Part shown: in pieces, positions 19,820-28,946 of the stretch
Layout: every line of letters begins with the position of its first letter
How positions within the stretch are numbered: the stretch's first letter is position 1
Assembly: GCF_900200035.1 (NCBI RefSeq)
Contig: NZ_FZTC01000015.1
Location: 806,001 to 870,000 of the forward strand
Direction: 5' to 3'
Source of the DNA: Klebsiella grimontii
GTDB lineage: Bacteria; Pseudomonadota; Gammaproteobacteria; Enterobacterales; Enterobacteriaceae
Length of the DNA stretch: 64,000 nt
Made by a program: the position numbers and the translations under genes
The notes under the pieces: generated by a model
Seen by the model: only the letters and a program-made list of their open reading frames with translations
Database searches by the model: none
Told to the model about the DNA's origin: nothing

Positions 19820-21397
19820 TTAATTGATAGTGAACGCGTCGGTACCCAGATGGGTATAGTCCACTTTCTTCAGCTGGAAGTTGGTGATGTAGGTTGGGCC
19901 AGCCTTTTGTTCAGAGATGAAACGATAGCGCGGGGCAATCTCCTGAGCGCTGATCCCGGTCCACTGGGAAAAGAAGCTCAGGAAGTCGTTGGCGGAGCGC
20001 CGCGCTTTAATGACCTTATGCGCTTTATCATCGCTGGAGATCACCATAAACGGTACCTGGAAATTCTGCTGATACTTATCGTCGTGCGCCAGATACTGCA
20101 CCTCTTTCCCGCGCTCTTTAAATGCCAGACCGTGATCGGAAAAATAGGTCATCGAGAAGGTTTCGCCAGAGTTTTGTAGCTGAGTATAAAGATTGCTCAG
20201 CAGCGTGTCGGTTTGCGTCATGGTGTAGAGATAGCAGGAGGTCTCTTTCGACTGAACAAAAACCGTGTATTTCCCTTTGGTGCGATCGCAGGCCTGCGGA
20301 TGTGAGCCCATTAAATGCAGGACGATCAGCTGCGGCTGGGTACGGCGGGTGGCCAGCACCTGCGCGGTCAGCGTTAAGAGCTGCTCATCCTGGGTATTTT
20401 TATTGGCCTCGAAATCACCATTCTTGAGGAACTGAACCTCATCCGCGCGTTTGGCGATGCTGGCAATCGCCGTATCGTATTCGCCAATTTGCCCCTGATT
20501 CGAGAACCACCAGGTCTGAAAACCGGCGCGGTTGGCGAGGGTCACAAAGTTATCCTGAAACTGCGGCTTATCGTCGACCACCCGGTTGAGGGTTAAACCG
20601 AGCGACTTCTGCGTTGAGCCGCTGGCGGCAACGTAGTCATTGAACAGATAGCCTTTTACCGAACTGGCGAACGGGGTGTTGTCCCAGTGGCCGCCAAAGG
20701 CGCCGAGCGCATCGCGACGGGCGCTCTCGCCAATCACCACCACATACAGATGATACTTCGGCTTTACCGCCAGTACGTGCCAGCTGTCTTTCATATTGGC
20801 GAGCTGCGCCATTCGCGCCTGCTCATCCAGCACTTCATTATTATTCACCACCACATCTTTAACGAAGCGGACGGCGGGATAGCCGGTATCGATAACCTTA
20901 AAGACGCCGCCCCAGGCGAGGTTTTGCACCGGCTGGAGAAAGAAACTCGCGGTGCAGAACAGCAGCCCCAGCGTATCCATTTTCCCCCAGCGCGCCGACG
21001 TTTCCGGCTTGCGGCGTACGGCAATGACGCCGAGCGCAAAGATAAACACGGCCAGCAGATAGTTGTACCACGGGAAAATGGTCAGGATCTCGGTGGACTC
21101 TTCGAGGTTGGTGGCATGCAGCGCCAGCAGCGTATTGAAGTTAGGCGCGCCGTAGGCCTGGCCAAAAGGGTAGTACATGGCCGCCAGCAGCGAATAAACG
21201 CCGACCACCACTTTTTGCGCGCGCGGAAAGCTGCGCCACAGAAGATGCAGCACGCAGGTAAAAGCAACGGTATAGAGCAGGCTAAAGTCGTAGCCCAGCG
21301 CCAGGTTAATAAACAGCGATTGTAAAAAATAGAATCCTGTCCATGGGTTCAGTACCAGTCCGCGGGCGACCAGCGTTTCTTTCAGCGTGACATTCAT
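19820..21397 (-). CDS. opgE: Phosphoethanolamine transferase-like membrane sulfatase-fold protein OpgE/YbiP
   Basis: 525 residues from ATG at 21397; no clear ribosome-binding site is present, and three codons upstream is only a TTG. Five N-terminal membrane helices are followed by a periplasmic alkaline-phosphatase/sulfatase-fold domain. This has the nucleophile region VVIGESARRDALGAFGGHWDNTPF and the metal-binding patterns LHLMGSHPQAC and YFSDHGLAF. It matches E. coli YbiP, which I recall as OpgE, acting on osmoregulated periplasmic glucans. The substrate assignment rests on that recollection. Confidence 0.92.
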   Translation of the reverse strand: MNVTLKETLVARGLVLNPWTGFYFLQSLFINLALGYDFSLLYTVAFTCVLHLLWRSFPRAQKVVVGVYSLLAAMYYPFGQAYGAPNFNTLLALHATNLEESTEILTIFPWYNYLLAVFIFALGVIAVRRKPETSARWGKMDTLGLLFCTASFFLQPVQNLAWGGVFKVIDTGYPAVRFVKDVVVNNNEVLDEQARMAQLANMKDSWHVLAVKPKYHLYVVVIGESARRDALGAFGGHWDNTPFASSVKGYLFNDYVAASGSTQKSLGLTLNRVVDDKPQFQDNFVTLANRAGFQTWWFSNQGQIGEYDTAIASIAKRADEVQFLKNGDFEANKNTQDEQLLTLTAQVLATRRTQPQLIVLHLMGSHPQACDRTKGKYTVFVQSKETSCYLYTMTQTDTLLSNLYTQLQNSGETFSMTYFSDHGLAFKERGKEVQYLAHDDKYQQNFQVPFMVISSDDKAHKVIKARRSANDFLSFFSQWTGISAQEIAPRYRFISEQKAGPTYITNFQLKKVDYTHLGTDAFTIN

Positions 21398-21665
21398 AGT
21401 AAACAATCAAAAAAGAGCCATGTGCGTCCCCTGGCATCAAGGGGTAAAACCTGCTGGACAGTGCGTGAAGAGGGTCTCTGCGAGCCGCAGTAGTGGCAGG
21501 GCTGACAAAAGATAGGGCTTGCAAATGTTAAGGTCAACTATCCATAACGGATTGTTTTGGGAGAAAGCTTACAAAACTTGAAAAAAGTTGCTGAAGCGCT
21601 GAGTAATCAGCCAGTGTGGCAGGGAAATATGACAGAAAAATGAAGCGGCGTACCGCGACGCCGCG

Positions 21666-21791
21666 CTAGTTGTTGGGTTTATCCTGTGGGGGTTTGCCGT
21701 TGATCAGATCGCACAGCATACCGACAAGCATTAACCGAACTTTAAAAGGAGAATGGGTAAACACGTTTAAGCACCTCTTGAATTCATTCAT
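21666..21791 (-). CDS. mntS: Small manganese chaperone/efflux-inhibiting protein MntS
   Basis: 41 residues (MNEFKRCLNVF... DKPNN), aligned without gaps to E. coli MntS. The real start is the internal ATG because CAGGAGGTC lies 4 nt before it; the open frame continues 22 codons upstream. MntS raises intracellular manganese availability, reportedly by inhibiting the exporter MntP. It is repressed by MntR, and an MntR box lies 57 nt upstream. The same transcript was earlier called sRNA RybA. Confidence 0.95.
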   Translation of the reverse strand: MNEFKRCLNVFTHSPFKVRLMLVGMLCDLINGKPPQDKPNN

Positions 21792-21848
21792 AACGACCTC
21801 CTGTAACTTCGTCCTTCGCTCCCTGAAGGATGTGTGTATTACGTACAG

Positions 21849-21866
21849 ATATAGCACAGGCTATAT
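21849..21866. promoter_or_regulatory. MntR box upstream of mntS
   Basis: ATATAGC-ACAG-GCTATAT is a perfect 7-bp inverted repeat with a 4-nt spacer, matching the recalled E. coli form of ATAGC...GCTAT. A further TAGCTATGGCTA follows at 21871-21882. It lies between mntS and divergent mntR. Confidence 0.85.
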
Positions 21867-21973
21867 TTTATAGCTATGGCTAAAACGTTAATTTTTTGTT
21901 CTCCGTGCGCGATCCATTACAATGGGGATCCTTTTATATGATGCTTGATGCGTCACAGGAATGAGGAAGCACA

Positions 21974-22447
21974 ATGAACCGTCGCGCAGGTAAGCCAATA
22001 ACAAAAAAAGTGACGCAGCTAGTGAATGTCGAGGAGCACGTTGAGGGGTTTCGTCAGGTGCGCGAGGCGCATCGTCGGGAGCTGATTGATGACTACGTGG
22101 AGCTGATCTCCGATCTAATTATGGAAGTGGGAGAAGCCCGTCAGGTGGACATGGCCGCGCGTCTTGGGGTGTCGCAGCCAACGGTTGCGAAAATGTTAAA
22201 AAGACTGGCGAGCGTCGGGCTGATCGAACAGATCCCCTGGCGGGGGATCTTTTTGACTCCGGAAGGCGAGAAGCTGGCGCATGAAAGCCGGGAACGCCAC
22301 CAGATCGTCGAAAACTTTTTACTGGTGATCGGCGTTAGCCCGGAGATTGCGCGTCGCGACGCCGAAGGGATGGAGCACCACGTCAGCGAAGAGACGCTGG
22401 CGATGTTTAAACAGTTTACCCTCAAGCAGGGGTCGCTGGGAGAATGA
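21974..22447 (+). CDS. mntR: Manganese-dependent transcriptional regulator MntR
   Basis: 157 residues, DtxR/MntR family. The winged helix is visible as [45 protein letters not shown]. It is followed by the metal-binding and dimerisation helices ([35 protein letters not shown]) with the Glu/His ligands. It has the extended N-terminus of enterobacterial MntR. It represses mntH and mntS and activates mntP when manganese is abundant. It overlaps ybiR by 4 nt, so the two are co-translated. Confidence 0.97.
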   Translation: MNRRAGKPITKKVTQLVNVEEHVEGFRQVREAHRRELIDDYVELISDLIMEVGEARQVDMAARLGVSQPTVAKMLKRLASVGLIEQIPWRGIFLTPEGEKLAHESRERHQIVENFLLVIGVSPEIARRDAEGMEHHVSEETLAMFKQFTLKQGSLGE

Positions 22448-23550
22448 ACCTCGTCTTTGTTCAGTCGCTGATCCGCGACCGCTTTTTACATCTGCTGCTG
22501 ATTATCGGCGTTGTTTTAAGCTTCTTTGTTCCGTTTGCCCCCGCCGCCTGGCTTCACGCCATTGACTGGCATACGATTATCACCCTTAGCGGGCTGATGC
22601 TACTGACCAAAGGTATCGAACTGAGCGGCTATTTTGACGTCATTGGCCGCAAAATGGCGCGCCGCTTTGTGACCGAACGCCAGCTGGCCATTTTTATGGT
22701 GCTGGCGGCCGCGCTGCTTTCCACCTTCTTAACCAACGATGTGGCGCTGTTTATTGTCGTACCGCTCACGCTGACCCTGAAAAAATGGTGCGCCATCCCG
22801 ACAAGCCGGTTAATCATTTTTGAAGCGCTGGCGGTGAACGCCGGGTCGTTGTTAACGCCTATCGGAAACCCGCAAAACATTCTTCTCTGGGGGCGCTCAG
22901 GTCTCTCCTTTCCGGCCTTTATCGGCCAGATGCTGCCGCTGGCGGCGGCGATGATGATCACCCTGCTGGCGCTGTGCTGGTTCTGCTTTCCCGCGAAGCA
23001 TCTCAACTATCAGAGCAGCGATAAGGCGCCATCGTGGCGGCCAAAGCTGGTCTGGAGCTGCCTGGCGTTCTATCTGGTCTTTTTGACCGCCTTAGAGCTG
23101 AAGCAGGAGCTGTGGGGACTGGCGCTGATCGCGCTGGGTTTTCTGCTGCTGGCGCGGGCGGTGATTATCAACGTCGACTGGACGCTGCTGCTGGTGTTTA
23201 TGGCGATGTTTATTGACGTTCACCTGCTGATCCAACTGCCTGTTCTACAGCATGCGCTCAACGGCGTTGGCCAGCTCTCGGCGGGAGGATTGTGGCTGAC
23301 CTCGATTGGCCTGTCGCAGTTTATCAGCAACGTCCCGGCGACCATTTTGCTGCTTAATTACGTTCCGCCCTCAACGCTGCTGGCCTGGGCGGTTAACGTC
23401 GGCGGGTTCGGCCTGCTGCCGGGCTCGCTGGCCAATCTGATTGCGCTGCGCATGGCCGGCGATCGTCGTATCTGGTGGCGTTTCCACGTCTATTCCCTGC
23501 CCATGCTGCTGTGGGCGGCGCTGGTGGGGTATGGATTGCTGCAGCTCTGA
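22444..23550 (+). CDS. ybiR: Putative anion/arsenite-type permease YbiR
   Basis: 368 residues with about 11 hydrophobic segments, in the ArsB/NhaD (ion transporter) superfamily. The repeated motifs [17 protein letters not shown] and [19 protein letters not shown], and the matching [16 protein letters not shown] in the second half, carry the conserved Asn/Asp of the family. It is coupled to mntR by a 4-nt overlap, which hints at a metal or anion role, but the substrate is unknown. Confidence 0.92.
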   Translation: MNLVFVQSLIRDRFLHLLLIIGVVLSFFVPFAPAAWLHAIDWHTIITLSGLMLLTKGIELSGYFDVIGRKMARRFVTERQLAIFMVLAAALLSTFLTNDVALFIVVPLTLTLKKWCAIPTSRLIIFEALAVNAGSLLTPIGNPQNILLWGRSGLSFPAFIGQMLPLAAAMMITLLALCWFCFPAKHLNYQSSDKAPSWRPKLVWSCLAFYLVFLTALELKQELWGLALIALGFLLLARAVIINVDWTLLLVFMAMFIDVHLLIQLPVLQHALNGVGQLSAGGLWLTSIGLSQFISNVPATILLLNYVPPSTLLAWAVNVGGFGLLPGSLANLIALRMAGDRRIWWRFHVYSLPMLLWAALVGYGLLQL

Positions 23551-23612
23551 TTTTCAGAGAATTGGGCAAGAAACGGACAGAAACGCCACATTCGCGCTCT
23601 CCTTTTCCGGGG

Positions 23613-23641
23613 TATAACTCTCTTCACGATGGTGAATCACC
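23613..23641. promoter_or_regulatory. Promoter with overlapping inverted repeats before the aldo/keto reductase gene
   Basis: A -10-like TATAAC (23613-23618) is followed by TTCAC-GATG-GTGAA (23623-23636), which overlaps GGTGA-A-TCACC (23631-23641). The position near the transcription start suggests a repressor operator (inference). Confidence 0.4.
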
Positions 23642-23659
23642 CTGATTAAGGAGAGTCCT

Positions 23660-24700
23660 ATGCGTTATCAAAAACTGGGCCATACCGGCCTTTTTGTCTC
23701 TGAGCTGTGCCTGGGCACCATGACCTTCGGCGGCGAAGGCGGCCTGTGGGGGAAAGTGGGGCAGCTGCGCCAGGCGGAGGCAGAGCAGCTAGTGGGCAGC
23801 GCGCTCGATGCGGGCATCAACTTTATCGACACCGCTAACGTCTATTCGGAAGGGCGCTCGGAAGAGATTACCGGCCAGGCGTTGAAGAATATGAAGGTGC
23901 CGCGTGAAAACGTCGTGGTGGCGACTAAAGTGTTTGGCGAAACCGGCACCGCAGGCGTGAACTCGCGCGGCAGTTCGCGCTATCACATCATCGGCAGCGT
24001 GAAGGAGAGCCTGCGTCGCCTGCAGCTCGATCATATCGATCTCTATCAACTCCATGGCTTCGATCCGGCGACCCCCATCGAGGAGACGCTGTATGCGCTG
24101 GATAATCTGGTGCAGCACGGCCACGTCCGCTACATCGGCGTGTCGAACTGGGCGGCATGGCAGATAGTCAAAGCGCTGGGCATTTCCGAACGACTGGGGC
24201 TGGCGCGCTTTGCCTCGTTGCAGGCTTACTACACCATTGCCGGGCGCGATCTGGAGCGCGAGCTGGCGCCAATGATGCAGAGCGAAGGCCTGGGCCTGAT
24301 GGTCTGGAGTCCGCTGGCGGGAGGGCTGCTCAGCGGTAAGTACGATCGCGACGGACAGTCGGCGAGCGGCGGCCGTCGTCAGGAGTTCGATTTCCCACCG
24401 GTGAACAAAGCGCGGGCTTTTGACTGCATTGATGTAATGCGCGAGATTGCCGATGCGAAGGGCGTTTCGGTGGCGCAAATCGCGCTGGCCTGGCTGCTGC
24501 ATCAGCCGGCGGTAAGCAGTGTGATCATTGGCGCGAAGCGCGCGGAGCAGCTCGCCGAGAACCTCGCGGCAACCAGCATTGTCCTCAGCGGCGACGAGCT
24601 GGCGCGGCTTGATGCGGTCAGCGCGCTGCCGCGAGAGTATCCGGGCTGGATGCTGGAGCGCCAGGGCGAATACCGTCGCGACCAGCTAGCACAGCAGTAA
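23660..24700 (+). CDS. Aldo/keto reductase
   Basis: 346 residues, a TIM-barrel NADPH-dependent oxidoreductase of the large YajO/IolS/Tas branch. The pattern GINFIDTANVYSEGRSEEITG contains the catalytic Asp and Tyr, the catalytic Lys follows in VVVATKVF and the His in LYQLHGFD. The NADP-binding region is near VIIGAKRAEQLAENL. AAGGAGAG precedes the start. It has its own promoter-like region and terminator, so it is probably transcribed alone. This gene and the next two lie between ybiR and ldtB, which are adjacent in E. coli, marking an inserted island. Substrate unknown. Confidence 0.92.
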   Translation: MRYQKLGHTGLFVSELCLGTMTFGGEGGLWGKVGQLRQAEAEQLVGSALDAGINFIDTANVYSEGRSEEITGQALKNMKVPRENVVVATKVFGETGTAGVNSRGSSRYHIIGSVKESLRRLQLDHIDLYQLHGFDPATPIEETLYALDNLVQHGHVRYIGVSNWAAWQIVKALGISERLGLARFASLQAYYTIAGRDLERELAPMMQSEGLGLMVWSPLAGGLLSGKYDRDGQSASGGRRQEFDFPPVNKARAFDCIDVMREIADAKGVSVAQIALAWLLHQPAVSSVIIGAKRAEQLAENLAATSIVLSGDELARLDAVSALPREYPGWMLERQGEYRRDQLAQQ

Positions 24701-24715
24701 CTTCCTCTCTTGCAC

Positions 24716-24748
24716 GCCGGATCGTCTGTTTCGCGATCCGGCTTTTTT
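24716..24748 (+). terminator. Terminator of the aldo/keto reductase gene
   Basis: GCCGGATCG/CGATCCGGC, a perfect 9-bp stem with a 9-nt loop, followed by T6. Confidence 0.92.
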
Positions 24749-24802
24749 ATCCGCTGCGCTCACAAAAAACGATCCCTGGGTTTGCCCGAAAATAAGATTT
24801 CG

Positions 24803-24841
24803 TTTATATGACTAGTCATGAAATTTATATGACTAGTCATG
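24803..24841. promoter_or_regulatory. Tandem palindromic operators before the 6-phospho-beta-glucosidase gene
   Basis: An 18-bp direct repeat TTTATATGACTAGTCATG occurs at 24803-24820 and 24824-24841. Each copy contains the perfect palindrome ATGACTAGTCAT (24808-24819 and 24829-24840). The copies are 21 bp apart, two helical turns, and end 11 nt before the gene start, overlapping a possible -10 (TTATAT). The likely ligand is the GntR/UTRA regulator encoded just downstream. Confidence 0.8.
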
Positions 24842-24851
24842 GGTGCGAGCG

Positions 24852-26228
24852 ATGAACAGAACACTAGCGGCAGATTTTTTATGGGGTAACTCGGTTTCCA
24901 GCATGCAAACCGAGGGGGCGTGGAATGAGGGCGGTAAAGGGATGTCGGTTTACGATATCCGCCAGTCCGCGGAATTGACTTCCGACTGGAAGGTGGCGAC
25001 CGATTCGTACCACCGCTACCGGGAAGACTTCGACCTGATGCAGGATTTGGGCATGAACTGCTACCGCTTCCAGATTGCGTGGAGCCGCGTTTGCCCGGAA
25101 GGCGACGGTGAGTTCAATGAAGAAGGTATCGCCTTTTATCACCAGTTTATCGATGACCTGATTGCCCGCGGCATTGAGCCGATGATCTGCCTGTATCACT
25201 TCGATATGCCGCTGTCGCTGGCTGAACGCTACAACGGGTTTACCGACCGCCGGGTGATGGAAGCCTTTATTCGTTACGGGCAGAAGATGATCGACTGCTT
25301 TGGCGACAAGGTGAAGTGGTGGCTGACCTTTAATGAACAGAATCTCTACCATATGCCGGACGCGTTTCTGATTTCAGGCTACATGCGCGGCGAGAAGACC
25401 CTGCGCGAGCTGTATCAGATCCAGCACCACGTGATGATGGCCCACGTGCACCTGACGCAGTATCTGCACCAGGCGAAGCCGCAGTGCCTGATGGGCGGGA
25501 TGCTGGCCCACGCGCTGGTCTATCCGGCGACCTGTAAACCGCGCGATATCCTTTGCGCCCAGCAGCTCGACGAATTTTTAAACCAGAATCTGCTGCGCGC
25601 CTTCGCCGGGGAGGGCTACAGCCCGGAAGTCATGCACGTTGTCGCTCGCGAAGGCTTTGCGGATATCTACCGCGCAGAGGATCTGGCGCTGATGGCGCAG
25701 GTCAAAATCGACTATCTGGCCTTTAGCTACTACGCCAGCAAGGCGCTGGATAGCGATCCGATCCCGCCGGGCACGCCGGTGAACCACTACATGCAGTTCG
25801 GCGATAAAAAGAATGACTATCTGAACGCTACCGAGTGGGGCTGGCAGATTGATCCGCTGGGCTTTCGCACCATCATTACCCGCTACTACAACGACTGGCG
25901 TCTGCCGGTCTTCCCGATTGAAAACGGCATCGGGGTGATTGAGTCCTGGGACGGCGAGAACCCGATCGCTGACGATTACCGTATCGCCTATCATCGCGAT
26001 CATATCAACGCTATGAAAGAGGCGATATTTGAGGACGGCGCGCAGGTGATTGGCTATCTGGGCTGGGGGCTGATCGATATTCTCAGTTCGCAGGGCGATA
26101 TGCGCAAACGCTACGGCGTTGTCTATGTGAACCGTGAAAACCACGACCTGAAGGACCTTAAGCGCGTTCCGAAGAAAAGCTATGCCTGGCTCAAGCGGGC
26201 CATTCGCAGCAATGGCGAAGAGATGTAA
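24852..26228 (+). CDS. Glycoside hydrolase family 1, 6-phospho-beta-glucosidase
   Basis: 458 residues from the ATG at 24852 (MNRTLAADFLWGNS fits the GH1 N-terminus; a GTG nine bases upstream is possible). The acid/base Glu162 is in WWLTFNEQN and the nucleophile Glu357 in FPIENGIG. The C-terminal LSSQGDMRKRYG matches the Ser...Lys-x-Tyr phosphate-binding signature of 6-phospho-beta-glucosidases. It should cleave imported, phosphorylated aryl- or oligo-beta-glucosides in the cytoplasm. Unusually, no PTS permease is nearby. Two palindromic operators at its promoter and the downstream GntR gene show dedicated control. Confidence 0.93.
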   Translation: MNRTLAADFLWGNSVSSMQTEGAWNEGGKGMSVYDIRQSAELTSDWKVATDSYHRYREDFDLMQDLGMNCYRFQIAWSRVCPEGDGEFNEEGIAFYHQFIDDLIARGIEPMICLYHFDMPLSLAERYNGFTDRRVMEAFIRYGQKMIDCFGDKVKWWLTFNEQNLYHMPDAFLISGYMRGEKTLRELYQIQHHVMMAHVHLTQYLHQAKPQCLMGGMLAHALVYPATCKPRDILCAQQLDEFLNQNLLRAFAGEGYSPEVMHVVAREGFADIYRAEDLALMAQVKIDYLAFSYYASKALDSDPIPPGTPVNHYMQFGDKKNDYLNATEWGWQIDPLGFRTIITRYYNDWRLPVFPIENGIGVIESWDGENPIADDYRIAYHRDHINAMKEAIFEDGAQVIGYLGWGLIDILSSQGDMRKRYGVVYVNRENHDLKDLKRVPKKSYAWLKRAIRSNGEEM

Positions 26229-26298
26229 CGGCGCCTCGCGCGGGCAGATGGTATATTCTGCCCGCCAGTCGCTATCAGCAACGTAAAAGGATCGGGGA

Positions 26299-27015
26299 AT
26301 GACGGCCAAATATCTGAGTATCGCGCGGGAAATCAAAAAACGTATCATCAGCCGACAGTATCCCGCCAGCGCGCCGTTACCCGACCAGTTCGCGTTAGCG
26401 GCGGAATTCAGCACCAGCAGGATGACCATCCAGCAGGCGATGCGTCAGCTGATTGTCGAAGGCCTTATCTACACCCGCAAGGGGCAGGGCACCTTCGTGC
26501 GCAAAAATTTCCTCCAGCTTTCGCAGTGGGAACTGCCCGGCAGCGACTATTTTGGCGCCACCAAAACCTGGGAGCACTTAGGGGAAGTGGCCAGCCGGGT
26601 GATTCGCTTCGAGCTGCGCTTTCCGACGGAAAAAGAGCAAACTTCGTTGCTGATTGACGCCGATGCCCCGGTCTATGATTTCGTTCGCCTGCGGCTGCTC
26701 AACGAGGAACCGGTGTCGCTGGATCTCACCGTGATGCCGGTCGCGCTGGTGCCCGGCCTGAATAAAACGCATCTCGAAGGCTCGGTGTTTCGCTACCTGC
26801 AGGAGACGCTGGGGCTCAAGATGATGGGATCGTATCGGGTGGTGCGGGCGATGAAACCGCAGGCGCTGGACAGGGAATATCTCAACTGCGAAGCGAGCGA
26901 TCCGGTGCTGGAGGTGGAGCAGGTGATCTATCTTGAGGACGGTACGCCGCTGGAGTATGCCCATTGCCACTATCGCTACGATCACGGCGGAATTATTCTG
27001 GTGAATAACGGATAA
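26299..27015 (+). CDS. GntR/HutC-family (UTRA) transcriptional regulator
   Basis: 238 residues. An N-terminal winged helix (residues 1-70: LSIAREIKKRIISRQYPASAPLPDQFALAAEFSTSRMTIQQAMRQLIVEGLIYTRKGQGTFV, the classic GntR pattern) is followed by a UTRA effector domain (about 85-235: LDLTVMPVALVPGLN...). UTRA domains bind sugars or sugar phosphates, so a phosphorylated beta-glucoside or its 6-phosphate product is the expected inducer. It lies 70 nt after the GH1 gene and probably binds the two ATGACTAGTCAT palindromes upstream. Confidence 0.93.
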   Translation: MTAKYLSIAREIKKRIISRQYPASAPLPDQFALAAEFSTSRMTIQQAMRQLIVEGLIYTRKGQGTFVRKNFLQLSQWELPGSDYFGATKTWEHLGEVASRVIRFELRFPTEKEQTSLLIDADAPVYDFVRLRLLNEEPVSLDLTVMPVALVPGLNKTHLEGSVFRYLQETLGLKMMGSYRVVRAMKPQALDREYLNCEASDPVLEVEQVIYLEDGTPLEYAHCHYRYDHGGIILVNNG

Positions 27016-27040
27016 AAAAAGGGCGGGCACCGGGCCCGCC
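27014..27040 (-). terminator. Terminator of ldtB
   Basis: In the minus-strand transcript GGCGGGC pairs with GCCCGCC and is followed by seven U. It sits between the convergent gntR-type gene and ldtB. Confidence 0.9.
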
Positions 27041-27058
27041 GCGCTGCGCGATGCGCTG

Positions 27059-27973
27059 TTAGTTCAGACGCACCGGCATACCGGAACGGTTCTGGATCGC
27101 CTGATCGACCACGCTCTGGTCTACGTCAGTCTGGCTGGTAATCGCCTGTACGGATTTGGTCAGGTTAATCGGTACGATTTCGCCGCCCTGGAACTGCTCT
27201 TCAGTGGTGGACAGCGGGTTGTGAACTTCAATGAAGCGGCTGCCGTCAGGCTCGGTAGTGGCTTTTACCGGCTCATCGATAAACTCTACGCGGGTGCCGA
27301 CCGGCACGTTTTCAAACAGGAATTTAATATCGTCGTTACGCAGACGCACGCAGCCGTGGCTGACGCGCAGGCCGATGCCGAAGTTGGCGTTGGTGCCGTG
27401 AATGGCGTACAGGCGGCCGATATACAGCGCGTACAGGCCCATCGGGTTATCAGGACCGGCCGGAACAACGGCCGGCAGCGGTTCGCCGGCAGCGGCATAT
27501 TCAGCGTGCATTTTGGCGGTAGGCGTCCAGGTCGGACCGGCTTTTTTACGCTCAACTTTGGTTACCCAGTTGATCGGGGTGTCTTTGCCGAGCTGGCCGA
27601 TACCGATCGGCAGCACGATGACGGTGTTGGTGCCCTTCGGATAGTAGTAAAGGCGCATTTCCGCGCTGTTGATGACGATACCCTCATGCACGGTGTCCGG
27701 CAGGATCAGCTGCTGCGGGATATTCAGCACGGTGCCGCCTTTCGGCAGGAAGGTGTCCACGCCCGGGTTGGCTTCCAGCATGTTGGATAAACCCATCTGG
27801 TATTCGGCGGCGAAATATTCCAGCGGCTGCTTGTTGCCTTCCGGAATGGTGATCACCTGGTTCTGGCCAATCAGACGGCTGCCGTCGGTAGGCAGAGGGT
27901 AGGTTACAGCAGAAGCTGTGTTGCAAAAGCCCACGATGGCGAAGGCTGCCGCGAAGAGTGTTGATAATTTCAT
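27059..27973 (-). CDS. ldtB: L,D-transpeptidase LdtB (YbiS)
   Basis: 304 residues. Signal peptide (cut near SASA/VTY, residue 22), LysM-like domain (about 37-85, [32 protein letters not shown]), then the YkuD catalytic domain with His192 ([12 protein letters not shown]) and the catalytic motif SHGCVR, Cys208. It matches E. coli LdtB, which links Braun lipoprotein to peptidoglycan in the periplasm. In E. coli ybiT follows directly; here a phosphatase gene lies between. Confidence 0.96.
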   Translation of the reverse strand: MKLSTLFAAAFAIVGFCNTASAVTYPLPTDGSRLIGQNQVITIPEGNKQPLEYFAAEYQMGLSNMLEANPGVDTFLPKGGTVLNIPQQLILPDTVHEGIVINSAEMRLYYYPKGTNTVIVLPIGIGQLGKDTPINWVTKVERKKAGPTWTPTAKMHAEYAAAGEPLPAVVPAGPDNPMGLYALYIGRLYAIHGTNANFGIGLRVSHGCVRLRNDDIKFLFENVPVGTRVEFIDEPVKATTEPDGSRFIEVHNPLSTTEEQFQGGEIVPINLTKSVQAITSQTDVDQSVVDQAIQNRSGMPVRLN

Positions 27974-28163
27974 AATCTTTATGTCGTGGGCGATATTAAT
28001 GCCGCACAGGCCTTTGTCAGTTTAAACAGGAAGTCGATGGGAGCGCATTATATGTGCTTTCCGGCAAACAGGTAAATGAGATGTGTACGAAATCACATTT
28101 TTTTCCTGTGACCGTGAGTGTAGCCCGTCAACGCTGGCCCTGCAGGCTAAAAACGGGAGGGGA

Positions 28164-28946
28164 TTACCCCTCCAGAAGCCGCGCCTGGAGCGCTTCTCGC
28201 GCCTGCGGCGTCAGCTGATACTCTTTTTCCAGCCAGGCATCGACGCTGGCGTAACGTTCATCGATGCCGGAAAGCGCGGCGGCAAGGTAAGATTCATGCA
28301 CCGTCATCATTTCCGCCAGGTTTTGCCGACCGCGGACGGACAGCTCATTGCCGAGGGATGCGAGCAAAAAATCCTCGACCTGCGTCAGCATGCCCTGGGT
28401 GAGCAGGTACTCCTCCATCACCGTGTGGCGATCGCAGCCGAGGGCGAACAGCGTCAGCGCGCAGCCCACGCCGGTACGGTCTTTCCCTACCGCGCAGTGC
28501 TGCAATAGCGCGCCGTCGAAAGGCTCCATCAGCCAGCCGGCCAGCTGGCGATAAGCGGCGTTATTAAACGGCAGCTGGCGATAGAGCTCCAGCATAAACT
28601 GCTCGCCGTTAAGGGCGTTTAGCGTGGCGGCGTTGAGCTCGGTGACTTTGGCGTTGACGTCGCGAACGTGCGGATTCGCCGGAGCGTTGAGGTAGCGAGC
28701 CGCTTCGTTCAGCTTATCGGGGCTACGATTCACTTCTCCCGGGTCGCGATAATCAATGACCCGGCTCAGAGGGATGGCGTCCAGGTGGGTGAGGTCATCG
28801 GCCGTCATCATATGCAGCGAGCCGGAGCGGAATAGTTTTCCGGTCCGCACGCGGCGCCCGTCGGCGGTACGCTGGCCGCCCAGGTCACGAAAGTTGATAC
28901 CGCCCTGCAGCGATAAGAAAGCCGGATGGCGGGAGAGTGTGGTCAT
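28164..28946 (-). CDS. Tyrosine-protein phosphatase (IphP/Ptp3 family)
   Basis: 260 residues. The N-terminal signature GGINFRDLGGQRTADGRRVRTGKLFRSG and the P-loop HCAVGKDRTGVG (nucleophile Cys151, Arg157, an HCx5R motif) define the IphP-type atypical phosphatase family (PF13350). The C-terminal half is helical. No signal peptide, so cytoplasmic; targets may be phosphotyrosine proteins or phosphoinositide-like substrates. The gene is monocistronic between ldtB and ybiT and is absent from this place in E. coli. Confidence 0.92.
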   Translation of the reverse strand: MTTLSRHPAFLSLQGGINFRDLGGQRTADGRRVRTGKLFRSGSLHMMTADDLTHLDAIPLSRVIDYRDPGEVNRSPDKLNEAARYLNAPANPHVRDVNAKVTELNAATLNALNGEQFMLELYRQLPFNNAAYRQLAGWLMEPFDGALLQHCAVGKDRTGVGCALTLFALGCDRHTVMEEYLLTQGMLTQVEDFLLASLGNELSVRGRQNLAEMMTVHESYLAAALSGIDERYASVDAWLEKEYQLTPQAREALQARLLEG

